Shown here: positions 34,488 through 44,358 of the stretch, in pieces | How the letters are laid out: each line of letters opens with the position of its first letter | Numbering within the stretch: the first letter of the stretch is position 1 | NCBI GenBank assembly: GCA_964492555.1 | Contig: CAZBKQ010000005.1 | Coordinates: 1 to 64,000 of the forward strand | Direction of reading: 5' to 3' | Source of the DNA: GCA-2709075 sp964492555 | GTDB taxonomy: Bacteria > Pseudomonadota > Alphaproteobacteria > MPNO01 > UBA2964 | DNA length: 64,000 nt | Made by a program: the position numbers and the translations under genes | The notes under the pieces: model-generated | Databases searched by the model: none | The model's input: only the letters and a program-made list of their open reading frames with translations | Told to the model about the DNA's origin: nothing

Positions 34488-36350
34488 CTAGTTCAGTGAG
34501 GTGTGTACATCGACCAGCGCGACCTGCCCGCCTTCGACCGCCTTGACCGCGCGTTCGAACGCGCCCTTGAGGTCTTTCGGATCTCTCACCGGTTCTTCGG
34601 CAAAGGCGCCATAGCCGCGCGCGACCATGCAGTAATCCGGGTCGGGTCCGACCATGCGCTGGCCGATCCAGGCGTTCTCCGCCGGACGGCCACGCCGATT
34701 GGCGAGGGTGATCTGATGTTCCTCGTCATTGCCGAATGAGGTGTTGTTGTGCAGCACGATCAGGATCGGGATTTTGTAATGCGCCGCGGTCCAGATCGCC
34801 GCCGGACCCATGGTGAAGTCGCCATCGCCGATAATCGCGACGGTGAACTTGCCCTGGTCGCGTCCGGCGAGAGCGGAGCCGATGACGCCCGCCGCGCCAT
34901 AGCCGATGCCGCCGCCGATGGAGTTGGACATGAACTGCCCCGCCCCGTCGAATTCCCAGATACCGTCATACCAGGCCCGGTAATTGCGCGACGCGAGCAG
35001 CCAGTCCTTGTCCTTTACGGCGTTGAACAGCTCCGCCGTCATGCGGGGCAGGTAGATCGGCACCTTGTCCCACTGCGCCATCATGACTTCCTTCTGCTCC
35101 GCGCGCAGCTTGTCGTGGATTACGGAAATCTCCTCGCGGCGTTCGACGGCGCGTTTGAGCCAGGCAGGTTCGCCTTCCGCGCGTTTGGTCAATTCGGCAA
35201 CAAGTTGATTGACGCCATAGAGGTTATCGGCCTGCATCTGGATATCGACCGGTTGCAGCGGTCCGCCCAGATGGGTCCAGTGTTCGATCGAGAAATCGTT
35301 GAGCGACAGGTCGATAACGGTCTGCTTCTTTTTCTCGACCGCCTGACCCGCGCCGCGGGCGCCCTCATAGGCACCGACATTGTTGGAAATATCCAGGCAA
35401 TCGACACACAGGATGGTGTCCGCCTTGCCGAGGAATTCCCGCTTGTATTCGCCTTCCGACTTGGTCCGGCCGAAGCTGCAATTCAAATTCTGCGGATGGT
35501 TGGATGGCATGCAGATAATGTCGTGCCCGTCCTGATAGGCGGCGCCGGTCATTTCGACCAGCTGTTTCATCGGCTCTGTCGATTCCGCCAGATAACCGAT
35601 GCGGCCGCCGAAGATCAGCGGCCAGTCGGCATCTACCAGTGCGTCCGCCGCCGCTTCGACCTGTTCCCGCGGGGCCGCGATGGGGGCGGCAGGCTGATAG
35701 CGCGGCAGGGACATATCCGGCAAGGTCACCCCGTCCGGAATATCGTCCTCCTGGATTTTGGCATCGATCGAGACATAGGTGGGGGAGCAGGGCGCGCTGG
35801 TGGCGATCCGCTGGGCCCTGGCCATGGAGTCCAGAATGGCTTGAAGGGTAACCGGTTCGTCGGTCCATTTGGTGACGTCCCGGACGATATCGCACTGCGC
35901 ATTAGCGGTGTGTATCCAGTCGGTTTTGCGGCGATGGGCCGGATCCATCGGGCCTGATCCACCGAGGACGACGACCGGCGCGCGATCCGCCATCGCGTTA
36001 TAAAAGGCCATTACCGCGTGCTGCAGCCCGACCAGGTCATGAACAAAAGCTAGCGCCGGCCGGCCGGTGGCTTTCCAGTAGCCTTGCGCCATGGCGACCG
36101 CCATTTCCTCATGCGCGACGAGAATGATCTGCGGTTTGTGGTTTCTTGTGTGATTGACCAGGCTGTCATGCACGCCGCGAAAGGACGATCCCGGGGTCAG
36201 GAAAAGGTAATCGTGCCCCATTTCCCCCATCATTTCCGCGATCAGGTCAGAACCGTACTCGGCCTTGGGCTGGTTGTCGGGCAAGTTGATCGGCGCTTCC
36301 GAAACGAATTCCGGCGCGGCGGGGTAGTTGTCGTTGATCTTGTCGCTCAT
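34488..36350 (-). CDS. Thiamine-diphosphate-requiring enzyme 1 (acetolactate synthase/decarboxylase-like)
   Basis: 620 residues. ThDP-activating E81 in VAHEEMAVAMAQGYW; cofactor motif GDGDF followed 26 residues later by LHNNTSF (GDG-NN, Mg and diphosphate site). N-terminal GSSFRGVHDSLVNH block is shared with four of the other ThDP enzymes here. It has an extra N-terminal stretch of about 30 residues. Located between a LysR gene and the cyclodeaminase gene, all leftward. It probably decarboxylates or carboligates a 2-oxoacid. Confidence 0.91.
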   Translation of the reverse strand: MSDKINDNYPAAPEFVSEAPINLPDNQPKAEYGSDLIAEMMGEMGHDYLFLTPGSSFRGVHDSLVNHTRNHKPQIILVAHEEMAVAMAQGYWKATGRPALAFVHDLVGLQHAVMAFYNAMADRAPVVVLGGSGPMDPAHRRKTDWIHTANAQCDIVRDVTKWTDEPVTLQAILDSMARAQRIATSAPCSPTYVSIDAKIQEDDIPDGVTLPDMSLPRYQPAAPIAAPREQVEAAADALVDADWPLIFGGRIGYLAESTEPMKQLVEMTGAAYQDGHDIICMPSNHPQNLNCSFGRTKSEGEYKREFLGKADTILCVDCLDISNNVGAYEGARGAGQAVEKKKQTVIDLSLNDFSIEHWTHLGGPLQPVDIQMQADNLYGVNQLVAELTKRAEGEPAWLKRAVERREEISVIHDKLRAEQKEVMMAQWDKVPIYLPRMTAELFNAVKDKDWLLASRNYRAWYDGIWEFDGAGQFMSNSIGGGIGYGAAGVIGSALAGRDQGKFTVAIIGDGDFTMGPAAIWTAAHYKIPILIVLHNNTSFGNDEEHQITLANRRGRPAENAWIGQRMVGPDPDYCMVARGYGAFAEEPVRDPKDLKGAFERAVKAVEGGQVALVDVHTSLN

Positions 36351-36427
36351 TGGCGTTTTGGCCTCCCAGAAAAACTGGCGGCCATAATCTCTTAGCGACC
36401 CTGTTTCCGCAATGGCTCCGGGGCGGG

Positions 36428-37333
36428 TTATGAAAAAATGCCGGAACCTTCGACGAGGCTGCTGATCCGCGGGATCAACGGTTTACGGAAATCGTCGTTC
36501 CAGATCATCTCGAACTCGATCTGAAGCGGGTTGCCGATCGGCCGGGTTTCGATCTCGACCGAAAGGGTGGCGGAGGCGGGGACAAGCGCCACGCCCTCAT
36601 GCGCCGCCAAGTAGGGCATGATCGCGCGGAATCCGATGTCTTGCGGATTGATCTCAGGCGCGAATCCTGCCGCCCCGCACCGTTCGGTCAGGCCTTTGAG
36701 AAAGAGCGGTTCATTTTTCTGGATGGGGGCAAGGGTGAAAACCCGTCCCCGTAAGTCGCGCCAATCAAGCGCGGGCTTTTTCGTGAGCGGGTCTTTTCGG
36801 GGCATGGCGACGACCAACGGTTCACTGACCAGCGGCGCCGTGGAGATACCCGCCATTTTCTGAAATCCGTTCGCCGGCGGTTGGAGAATGCCGATATCGA
36901 TTTTTCCGGCGCGCAGCGCGTCGAGCTGTTCGGGGCTGGAATGCGCCAGCAAGGTAAAATCGACTTTCGGGAATTCCAATCTGAGATAGGAAATCAGCTT
37001 TGGCGTTACCGCCGACATGGCGCGCTGCGTGCTGGCGATCCGGATTTTCTCGCCCTGACCGGTCGCGGCGGCGCGGATGCGGTCGACGAGCCGTTCTGAT
37101 TGAGCCAGGAGGTGCCTTGCTTCATCCAGCAGTTGTTCGCCGATCGGCGTAAGGTTGGTGCCCTGCCTGTCGCGTTCCAGGATGCGGGCGCCGAGGATAT
37201 CTTCCAGCCGTTTGATCCGGACACTAACCGCCGACTGGCTGGTCGCGAGGCGTTTCGCCCCACGGGCAAAATTGCGTTCTTCGGCGACGGCGACGAAGGC
37301 GCGCAACAGCTGCAGATCAATCCGGTAATCCAT
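36428..37333 (-). CDS. LysR family transcriptional regulator
   Basis: 301 residues. N-terminal winged helix: RAFVAVAEERNFARGAKRL, then SQSAVSVRIKRLEDILG, standard LysR; the C-terminal effector domain follows. It is divergent from the ThDP/FMN dehydrogenase cluster at 37592 (259 bp apart) and co-directional with ThDP enzyme 1, so it may control both. Confidence 0.93.
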   Translation of the reverse strand: MDYRIDLQLLRAFVAVAEERNFARGAKRLATSQSAVSVRIKRLEDILGARILERDRQGTNLTPIGEQLLDEARHLLAQSERLVDRIRAAATGQGEKIRIASTQRAMSAVTPKLISYLRLEFPKVDFTLLAHSSPEQLDALRAGKIDIGILQPPANGFQKMAGISTAPLVSEPLVVAMPRKDPLTKKPALDWRDLRGRVFTLAPIQKNEPLFLKGLTERCGAAGFAPEINPQDIGFRAIMPYLAAHEGVALVPASATLSVEIETRPIGNPLQIEFEMIWNDDFRKPLIPRISSLVEGSGIFS

Positions 37334-37591
37334 ATCGTGATCGTAAATCAGTATCAGCTAAGCGCAAAGTGAGATTTCAGGAATTCAGGCCGGTGCCGTT
37401 GACGCGGTATCGGGTGGGTCATACGCTCTTTCCATAAGAAAAATCCCGTCGGGGAGGCCAATCGCCAGAGGTAGCCAATGCCGTGCGAAACGCGCGGTAA
37501 GGTCTTTGTGCGATATGTTCCGTTTCCCCCGTGGGATATTCATCCATCGCCTCCGGCGTATCGGGGGTTGCGGCAACAGGGGAGACCATCA

Positions 37592-39313
37592 ATGCCCAAA
37601 AAGGTTATCGAAAACTGCACCGTTTCGGATGCATATCTGGCGGTGCTGGCCGATCGTGGCGTCGATTATCTGTTTGCCAATGCCGGTACGGATTTCGCGC
37701 CCTTGATCGAAGCGTTGGCGAAGGCGCAGGCCTTGGGCACGCCTCATCCGATCCCCATTACATGCCCGCATGAAAACACCGCGCAGCACATGGCGATCGG
37801 GTACTACCTTGCCACCGGGCGACCGCAGCTCACCATGATGCATGTGAATGTCGGTACCGCGAACGGTATGAACGGGCTTCTTAATGCGTCGCGCGGTCAG
37901 GTGCCGATGATTTTTTCCGCGGGCCGCACGCCGACCAACGAAGACTCTCTGAAAGGCCACCGCACGCTGGATATCCACTGGACCCAGGAAATGTTCGACC
38001 AGGGGGGGATGACCCGTGAGGCGGTGAAGTGGGATTATGAACTTCGCAATGCTGAGCAGGTCGAAACGGTTATCGACCGGATTCTGAGCGTCATTATGAG
38101 TGACCCCAAGGGGCCGGCCTATCTGTCGCTGCCGCGCGAGGTTCTGGCGCTTGAAATCGACCGGTTCGAATATGAATCGCCGGGCCGTATTCAGCCCGCC
38201 GCGCCTTCCATGCCGAATACCGCCGCGCTTGATGAAGCGGCCGCCATCCTTGCCGGGGCGGAAAATCCGGTAATCATCACCAACTGGGCGGGCCGCAATC
38301 CGGGCGTCATGCCGGCGCTGTGCGCGCTGGTGGAAGAATACGCCATCCCGGTGGTCGAATACCGTAACCGCTATGTCGCGATCCCGCGCAATCATTCGAT
38401 GTATGCGGGCGGCAATCCGAACCCTTATGTCGAGAATGCCGACGCCATTCTGGTGATCGATTCCGCGACACCCTGGCTGCCCTCGCAGGTTAATCCTTCG
38501 GAGGATTGCAAGGTCATTCATATCGCGCCCGATCCGCATTATTCCTACCTGCCGATCCGCGGCTTCCGCGCCGATATCGCACTTTCCTGCGATTCCGCGC
38601 TGGGTATCACCGCGCTGCACGGGGCCATGTCGGCGCACAAGAAATCCGGCGACGCGTATCGCGACAAGCGCCGCGCGGCAACGGAAGAGGCGCACACGGC
38701 ATTGGAGGAAAGCTGGGCGAAGAAGCTGGAGCAAGTAAAGGACCAGACACCGCTGCATCCGGCCTTTATTTCGCATTGCATCTCGCAGATCGCCGATTCC
38801 GAAACCATTTTCGCCAAGGAATCCCAGCTTCAGGTTCAGTATCTGGATACATCCAAACCGACCAAAATTCTCAATGCAGGGGCGTCTTCCGGGCTCGGCC
38901 ACGGGATGGGGGTCGCCCTCGGCGCCAAGCTCGCCCACCGGGACAAGCTGGTCATCGGTACGCATGGCGACGGGTCCTATATGTTCAACTGTCCGGTTTC
39001 CGCCCATTACGTCGCGGCGGAGCAGGAACTGCCCATCCTCACGATCGTCTTCAATAACCAGAAATGGCAGGCGGTGCGGGGTTCGGCCCTGTCCCTTAAC
39101 CCGGACGGCTATGCGGCAAAGGCGAACCAGCCGCCTCTGATGTTCTTTACCGTTGATCAGCATTACGAAAAGGCGGTCGAGGTGTCCGGTGGTTACGGTG
39201 AGCAGGTAAATGATCCGAAGGACATGATGCCGGCTCTGGAACGCGCCCTGAAGGCGGTCACGGTGGAGAAGCGGCAGGCGCTGCTGAACGTCACCGCATC
39301 CGACCCGACCTGA
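37592..39313 (+). CDS. Thiamine-diphosphate-requiring enzyme 2
   Basis: 573 residues from ATG 37592; GGGGAGA precedes it. Catalytic E61 (PHENTAQHMAIGYY), cofactor GDGSYMFN then VFNNQKW. It differs from the other five copies in lacking the NPGASYRG block: it has NAGTDFAPLIEAL instead. Closer to classical acetolactate synthase or benzoylformate decarboxylase layout. The FMN dehydrogenase starts 14 bp after its stop. Confidence 0.92.
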   Translation: MPKKVIENCTVSDAYLAVLADRGVDYLFANAGTDFAPLIEALAKAQALGTPHPIPITCPHENTAQHMAIGYYLATGRPQLTMMHVNVGTANGMNGLLNASRGQVPMIFSAGRTPTNEDSLKGHRTLDIHWTQEMFDQGGMTREAVKWDYELRNAEQVETVIDRILSVIMSDPKGPAYLSLPREVLALEIDRFEYESPGRIQPAAPSMPNTAALDEAAAILAGAENPVIITNWAGRNPGVMPALCALVEEYAIPVVEYRNRYVAIPRNHSMYAGGNPNPYVENADAILVIDSATPWLPSQVNPSEDCKVIHIAPDPHYSYLPIRGFRADIALSCDSALGITALHGAMSAHKKSGDAYRDKRRAATEEAHTALEESWAKKLEQVKDQTPLHPAFISHCISQIADSETIFAKESQLQVQYLDTSKPTKILNAGASSGLGHGMGVALGAKLAHRDKLVIGTHGDGSYMFNCPVSAHYVAAEQELPILTIVFNNQKWQAVRGSALSLNPDGYAAKANQPPLMFFTVDQHYEKAVEVSGGYGEQVNDPKDMMPALERALKAVTVEKRQALLNVTASDPT

Positions 39314-39327
39314 TCCGCGGATTGGGC

Positions 39328-40428
39328 ATGAGGCACATCACACTTGAGAACGCTGGCTCGCTCCAGCAGATCGCGGTCATGGCGCGGCGCAATCTGACGC
39401 GCAATGTCTGGGACTATCTGATGGGCGGATCGGAATCGGAAACCACGTTGAAGCGCAACCGGCTTGGCTTCGATTGCTGGGGGTTGCGGCCGCGTATCCT
39501 GCGGAGCGTGGCGGAGGTCGACCCCGGGGTGAATTTCCTGGGCAAGCATATCCGCCTGCCGGTGATGCTGGCGCCGATCGGCAGCCTGCAGGAACTGCAT
39601 CCCGATGCGGCTATGGCGACGGCGCAGGCGGCGGCGGAAATGGGCACGATCAGTTTCATGAGCTCGGTCACCCAGCCGTCTCTGGAAGAGGTCGCCGCCT
39701 CGACAAACGCGCCCAAGGTCTATCAGCAATATATTCGCGGCGACGATGACTGGCTGGACGGCCAGGTAAAGTGCGCCGTCGATGCCGGTTTTGATTTCTT
39801 CTGCCTTACGGTCGACACGGCGGTCTATAGCCGCCGTGAACGCGATCTTATAAAACGCTGGGCGCCGGCCTCGCGCCTGACCAGTGTCGACGGGTTCCGC
39901 TGGCAGTCGGCATTCACCTGGGACAACGTCAAGCGTTTCAAGGACAAGCACGACATTCCGCTGATCATCAAGGGCATCGGCTGCGCGGATGACGCCGCAA
40001 TGGCGGTCGAACATGGCGCGGCCTGCGTTTATGTGTCCAACCATGGCGGGCGCCAGCTCGATCACGGACGCGGCTCGATAGAGGTGCTGCCGGAAGTCGC
40101 CGACGCGGTCGGCGGCAAGGCGGCCATCGTCATGGATGGCGGTATTATGCGCGGCACCGATGTGGTCAAAGCGATGGCGCTCGGCGCGACCGCCGTCTGC
40201 ATCGGGAAATTGCAGGGGCTCGGACTCGGGGCCGGCGGCAAGGACGGCGTCGTCACCATGATGCGCCTGCTGGAAGACGAAATTCGGACCACCATGCAGC
40301 TCACCGGGCTGCATAATTTCGAAGAGTGCGACAGGAGCTTTATCGAACCAGCGGAGCCGGTTGTGGCGCCGCACCAGATCAGCCCCTATCCCCATATAGA
40401 GCTACCGGAACTGGAGTATGGAAGATGA
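39328..40428 (+). CDS. FMN-dependent alpha-hydroxyacid dehydrogenase/oxidase A
   Basis: 366 residues from ATG 39328 (a TTG 6 bases earlier is possible). Family of glycolate oxidase, L-lactate and mandelate dehydrogenase. FMN-barrel motifs: APIGSLQELHP, KGIGCADDAAMAVEHGA and the signature YVSNHGGRQLDH with the catalytic His, then MDGGIMRGTDVVKAMALGA. It oxidises 2-hydroxyacids to 2-oxoacids. Its stop overlaps the start of the next ThDP enzyme (ATGA), and another ThDP gene lies just upstream. This is the gene order of a hydroxyacid to oxoacid to aldehyde route such as mandelate degradation. Confidence 0.93.
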   Translation: MRHITLENAGSLQQIAVMARRNLTRNVWDYLMGGSESETTLKRNRLGFDCWGLRPRILRSVAEVDPGVNFLGKHIRLPVMLAPIGSLQELHPDAAMATAQAAAEMGTISFMSSVTQPSLEEVAASTNAPKVYQQYIRGDDDWLDGQVKCAVDAGFDFFCLTVDTAVYSRRERDLIKRWAPASRLTSVDGFRWQSAFTWDNVKRFKDKHDIPLIIKGIGCADDAAMAVEHGAACVYVSNHGGRQLDHGRGSIEVLPEVADAVGGKAAIVMDGGIMRGTDVVKAMALGATAVCIGKLQGLGLGAGGKDGVVTMMRLLEDEIRTTMQLTGLHNFEECDRSFIEPAEPVVAPHQISPYPHIELPELEYGR

Positions 40429-42233
40429 CAGAACACCTAAAACAGTTTGACCGGCCGCAAAATCTGGGAAATCCCCAGATGGGCTGGGCCAGCGACGTAG
40501 CGGCGGAGATGATGCGCCGTTGCGGCATCAAATACGTGTCGCTGAACCCCGGGGCTAGCTATCGCGGCGTTCACGATTCAATCGTCAACTATCTCGGCAA
40601 TGAAGAGCCGCAGATGCTGATCTGTCTGCATGAGGACCACGCGGTGCATGTTGCGCAGGGTTACGCCAAGCTGACCGGCGAACCGATGGGCTGCTTCCTG
40701 CATTCCAATGTCGGTCTGATGCACGGTCTGATGGGTATCTTCAATGCCTGGTGTTATCGCGCGCCGATGTTGATCATGGGCGCGACCGGGCCTGTGGATG
40801 CGCCGCTGCGCCGTCCCTGGATTGACTGGATCCATACCGCCAAGGACCAGGGCGCGCTGCTGCGCTTCATGGTGAAATGGGATGACGAGCCGCGCTCAGC
40901 CGGCGCGATTGTCGAATCCATGGCGCGGGCGAACCAGATCATCCGGTCGGAACCGACTGGCCCGGCCTATATCTGCTTTGACGCGGGGCTGCAGGAATCG
41001 GCGCTCGAGGAAGAAATCGAGATGCCGGATATCGCGAACTATCAGCCCTCCGATCCGCCGCGCGCTTCCGCCGACGCGGTGCGCGAAGCGGCTGATATGC
41101 TGCTGGCCGCGAAGAACCCGGTGATGATGCTGGGCCGTATGGCGCGGACTGAGGAGGCCTGGAACAAGCGGGTGCAGCTGGCGGAGCTTGTCGGCGCCGG
41201 CGTGCTGACCAATCTGCGCAACCCGGCCTGCTTCCCGTCCGATCATGCGCTGCATATCGGCCGCCCGGCGGGCAGGCTCGCCGGATATGCGGCTGACGCG
41301 ATCAGGGACGCCGACGTCATCCTGTCGCTCAACTGGCTCGATTTCGGCGGCACGCAGCGGCTGATGAGCGGGCAGGGCGGCATTTCCGGCAAATGCATCC
41401 ATGTCTCGCTGGAGCAATATCTGCATAACGGGTTCGGGATGGAGCTGTTCGAGCTTCCCAAAACCGATCTCAACATCAATGCCGATCAGGATGCCTTTGT
41501 CGAACAGCTGCTGGAGGAAGTTTCCAACCGGCTCGACGGCAAGTCGAAATGGGACGGTTCGTCCAAGGGGCCGGAAGCACCGGAAGTGCAGCCGATCGCG
41601 GATCGGGACGCGGCGGCGGATATTCTGCCGGCCGATATCGTCACTGCGCTGGCCGAAGCGCAGGGCAATCGCAAAATCAGCCTCAACCGCGTCAGTTCCG
41701 GCGGTGTCGGGCCGACCTATGAGTTCACCCACCCCTGGTCCTATCTGGGCCATGACGGGGGCGGCGGGCTGGCCTCCGGGCCGGGCACGTCGGTCGGCGC
41801 CGCGCTGGCGGTTGCCGATACGGACTGGCTTGCGGTTTCCGTGCTGGGCGACGGCGATTTCATGCAGGGCAATACCGCTCTCTGGACCGCCGCGAAATAC
41901 CGCATTCCGATGCTGGTCATCATCTCGAACAACCGTTCGAACTTTAACGATGAGCTGCATCAGGAAACGGTGGCGAAGGATCGCGACCGTCCGGTGGAAA
42001 ACCGCTGGATCGGCATGCGGATATCCGAACCGGACATCAATCTGAGCGAGCTTGCCGAATCTCTCGGATTCGAGACCGCGGGCGGGCCGGTCACCAAGAT
42101 GGGCGACCTGCTGCCGGCGATCGAGAACGGGCTGAAGGCCGTTGAGGCCGGCAAGTGCCATTTCATCGATATCCATGTCGATACCGGATATGCCGAACCG
42201 CCGCTGATGCGTGGCGGGTCGAAAGGCGAGTAA
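40425..42233 (+). CDS. Thiamine-diphosphate-requiring enzyme 3
   Basis: 602 residues from ATG 40425, which overlaps the dehydrogenase stop by four bases. Catalytic E70 (CLHEDHAVHVAQGYA), cofactor GDGDFMQGN and SNNRSNF. Shares most of its length with enzyme 4 downstream, including DRPQN-x-GNP-x-MGWASDVAAE at the N-terminus. Tight linkage to the FMN dehydrogenase suggests it acts on the 2-oxoacid the latter makes. Confidence 0.92.
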   Translation: MTEHLKQFDRPQNLGNPQMGWASDVAAEMMRRCGIKYVSLNPGASYRGVHDSIVNYLGNEEPQMLICLHEDHAVHVAQGYAKLTGEPMGCFLHSNVGLMHGLMGIFNAWCYRAPMLIMGATGPVDAPLRRPWIDWIHTAKDQGALLRFMVKWDDEPRSAGAIVESMARANQIIRSEPTGPAYICFDAGLQESALEEEIEMPDIANYQPSDPPRASADAVREAADMLLAAKNPVMMLGRMARTEEAWNKRVQLAELVGAGVLTNLRNPACFPSDHALHIGRPAGRLAGYAADAIRDADVILSLNWLDFGGTQRLMSGQGGISGKCIHVSLEQYLHNGFGMELFELPKTDLNINADQDAFVEQLLEEVSNRLDGKSKWDGSSKGPEAPEVQPIADRDAAADILPADIVTALAEAQGNRKISLNRVSSGGVGPTYEFTHPWSYLGHDGGGGLASGPGTSVGAALAVADTDWLAVSVLGDGDFMQGNTALWTAAKYRIPMLVIISNNRSNFNDELHQETVAKDRDRPVENRWIGMRISEPDINLSELAESLGFETAGGPVTKMGDLLPAIENGLKAVEAGKCHFIDIHVDTGYAEPPLMRGGSKGE

Positions 42234-42261
42234 TCGGGCCGAGAGTTAAGGAGATAAATCA

Positions 42262-44052
42262 ATGAGCGATCTTACCAAGTACGACCGGCCCCAGAATGTC
42301 GGAAACCCCGTCATGGGCTGGGCCAGCGACGTCGCGGCGGAAATGCTGCGGCGGATGGGCATCAAATATCTGTCGATGAACCCGGGGGCCAGCTATCGCG
42401 GCTTCCACGATTCCATCGTCAATTATCTGGATAATAAAGATCCGCAGATGCTGCTCTGCCTGCATGAGGACCACGCGGTCCACATCGCGCAGGGCTATGC
42501 AAAGGCGACCGATGAGCCGATGGGCTGCATCCTGCATTCCAATGTCGGTCTGATGCACGGCACGATGGGGCTCTTCAACGCCTGGTGTAACCGGGTGCCG
42601 ATGGTGGTGATGGGGGCGACCGGCCCGGTGGACGCGCCGAAGCGCCGTCCCTGGATTGACTGGATCCACACCGAAAAGGACCAGGGCGCGATCATTCGGA
42701 ACTTCGTCAAATATGATGATGAACCGCGATCAGCACAGGCGCTGGCCGAAACCATGGTGCGGGTCAACAAGATGGTGCGCACCGAACCGACCGCGCCGGC
42801 TTATGTGTGTCTCGACGCCGGTCTGCAGGAAAGCGCCATTGATCCGGACATGAAGCTGCCCGACGTATCCCGCTTTTTGCCGCCCGCTCCGACACCCGCC
42901 CCGCAAGCGGCGATTGACGAGGCGGCGGAGCTGCTGGCCAACGCGGAAAACCCTGTCATCATGGTTGGGCGCGTCAAGCGTTCCGAGAAGGGTTGGGACG
43001 ACCGCATCAAGCTTGCGGAAATGCTCGGCGCCGGGGTGGTGACCGACATGAAGACGGCAGCCGGCTTCCCGACTGATCATCCGCTGCATCTGGCGCCGCC
43101 GAGCAACCGGCCGCGCGAGGAAGCGGTGACCGAAATGAAGAACGCCGATGTCATCCTCGATCTCAACTGGGTCGATCTGGCGGGCACCTTCAAACTGGCC
43201 TTCGGCCGTGACGACGTCTCCGCCAAGGTCATCCACGTCTCCATGGACTCGCTGATCCATAATGGCTGGTCGTCGGATCACATGGGCATGCCCTTGGGCG
43301 ATGTCACCATGCTGGCCCAGACCGAGGCCGTGGTGGAGCAGCTTCTGGAAGCGCTGGAAGCCAGGCTCGGCGATAAATCCAAATGGGACGGCGAAAACAA
43401 GGGACGCACCCCGGATGTCGATACGACATTTGCCGACCTTAAACCCGAAGACCCGATTTCGGTCGAGGCGGTCACGCTCTGCGTCAACGAAGCCCGCAAG
43501 GGCCGCAACCTGACGCTCGCCAACGTCACCATCGGTTGGGCCGCGGACGGGTATCACTGGACCCATCCGCTGGATTATCTCGGCAATGACGGTGGCGGCG
43601 GGTTGGCCTCCGGCCCGGCGACCTCCATCGGTGCCGCGCTGGCGCTGAAGGATACCGACCGTACCGTGATGGCGGTGCTGGGTGATGGCGATACCATGCA
43701 GGGGGCGAGTTGCCTCTGGACCGCGGCGCATTATCAGATCCCGGTCCTGCTGCTGATCTCCAACAACCGGTCGAACTTCAATGATGAAATCCACCAGGAA
43801 ACGGTGGCGAAGATGCGCGACCGCCCGGTGGAGAACCGCTGGATCGGACAGCGTATCGACGATCCGGAGGTCCAGATCGAGAAATACGCCGCCTCGCTCG
43901 GCGTGGACTCTGCGGGCCCGATCACCACGGTGGGCGATCTGCTGCCCGCCATTCAGGAGGGGCTCAAGGCCGTCGATGCGGGCAAGCCGTATCTGCTGAA
44001 CGTGCATGTGGAGAAGGGGTACGCAACCCCGCCGCCGGCGCGCGAAGCGTAG
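42262..44052 (+). CDS. Thiamine-diphosphate-requiring enzyme 4
   Basis: 596 residues, AAGGAG upstream. Catalytic E69 (CLHEDHAVHIAQGYA), cofactor GDGDTMQGA and SNNRSNF. A close tandem paralogue of enzyme 3, 28 bp downstream; the two may be alternative enzymes or a heteromer. Followed by a terminator at 44181. Confidence 0.92.
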   Translation: MSDLTKYDRPQNVGNPVMGWASDVAAEMLRRMGIKYLSMNPGASYRGFHDSIVNYLDNKDPQMLLCLHEDHAVHIAQGYAKATDEPMGCILHSNVGLMHGTMGLFNAWCNRVPMVVMGATGPVDAPKRRPWIDWIHTEKDQGAIIRNFVKYDDEPRSAQALAETMVRVNKMVRTEPTAPAYVCLDAGLQESAIDPDMKLPDVSRFLPPAPTPAPQAAIDEAAELLANAENPVIMVGRVKRSEKGWDDRIKLAEMLGAGVVTDMKTAAGFPTDHPLHLAPPSNRPREEAVTEMKNADVILDLNWVDLAGTFKLAFGRDDVSAKVIHVSMDSLIHNGWSSDHMGMPLGDVTMLAQTEAVVEQLLEALEARLGDKSKWDGENKGRTPDVDTTFADLKPEDPISVEAVTLCVNEARKGRNLTLANVTIGWAADGYHWTHPLDYLGNDGGGGLASGPATSIGAALALKDTDRTVMAVLGDGDTMQGASCLWTAAHYQIPVLLLISNNRSNFNDEIHQETVAKMRDRPVENRWIGQRIDDPEVQIEKYAASLGVDSAGPITTVGDLLPAIQEGLKAVDAGKPYLLNVHVEKGYATPPPAREA

Positions 44053-44358
44053 TCGGGCAGGCTTGCTCGCACGTTAACACCGATTGTCACCCCGGCCTCC
44101 GAGCCGGGGTCCAGTTGGCTATATCGGCGGTACTATGGATTGTCGGCTCTCGCCCGGCAACGACCTACAAAATTGCTGAGATGCCCGGGCTTTGACCCGG
44201 GCATTTTTTGTAGAGAAATTACCCCTCCCCGGAGAGGAGTGGCGCTATTTTATTTGCCTCCCTCGTCACGAGGGGGAGGGCAAGGGCGGGGGTGTGGCAG
44301 CACGACGTCCACCCGCCTATAATCACCAGAACGATTGCAAATTTCAGGGAGACACATC
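44053..44358. other. Intergenic region with GC palindromes and terminator
   Basis: 306 bp, no gene seen. It contains CCCCGGCCTCCGAGCCGGGG near 44090-44109 followed by TCCAG, an ATGCCCGGG hairpin with T-run at 44181-44209, and a CCTCCCTCGTCACGAGGGGG hairpin near 44262. Related palindromes recur at 47.57-47.64 kb. Confidence 0.6.
44181..44209 (+). terminator. Rho-independent terminator after the ThDP/FMN cluster
   Basis: ATGCCCGGG (44181-44189), loop CTTTGA, CCCGGGCAT (44196-44204), then TTTTT. A 9-bp perfect stem with T-run. Confidence 0.8.

Noticed and set aside
37334..37591. A small leftward gene (63 codons at 37385-37576) in the LysR/ThDP gap
   Set aside because: No ribosome site or recognisable composition, and it occupies the expected promoter region of two divergent genes.
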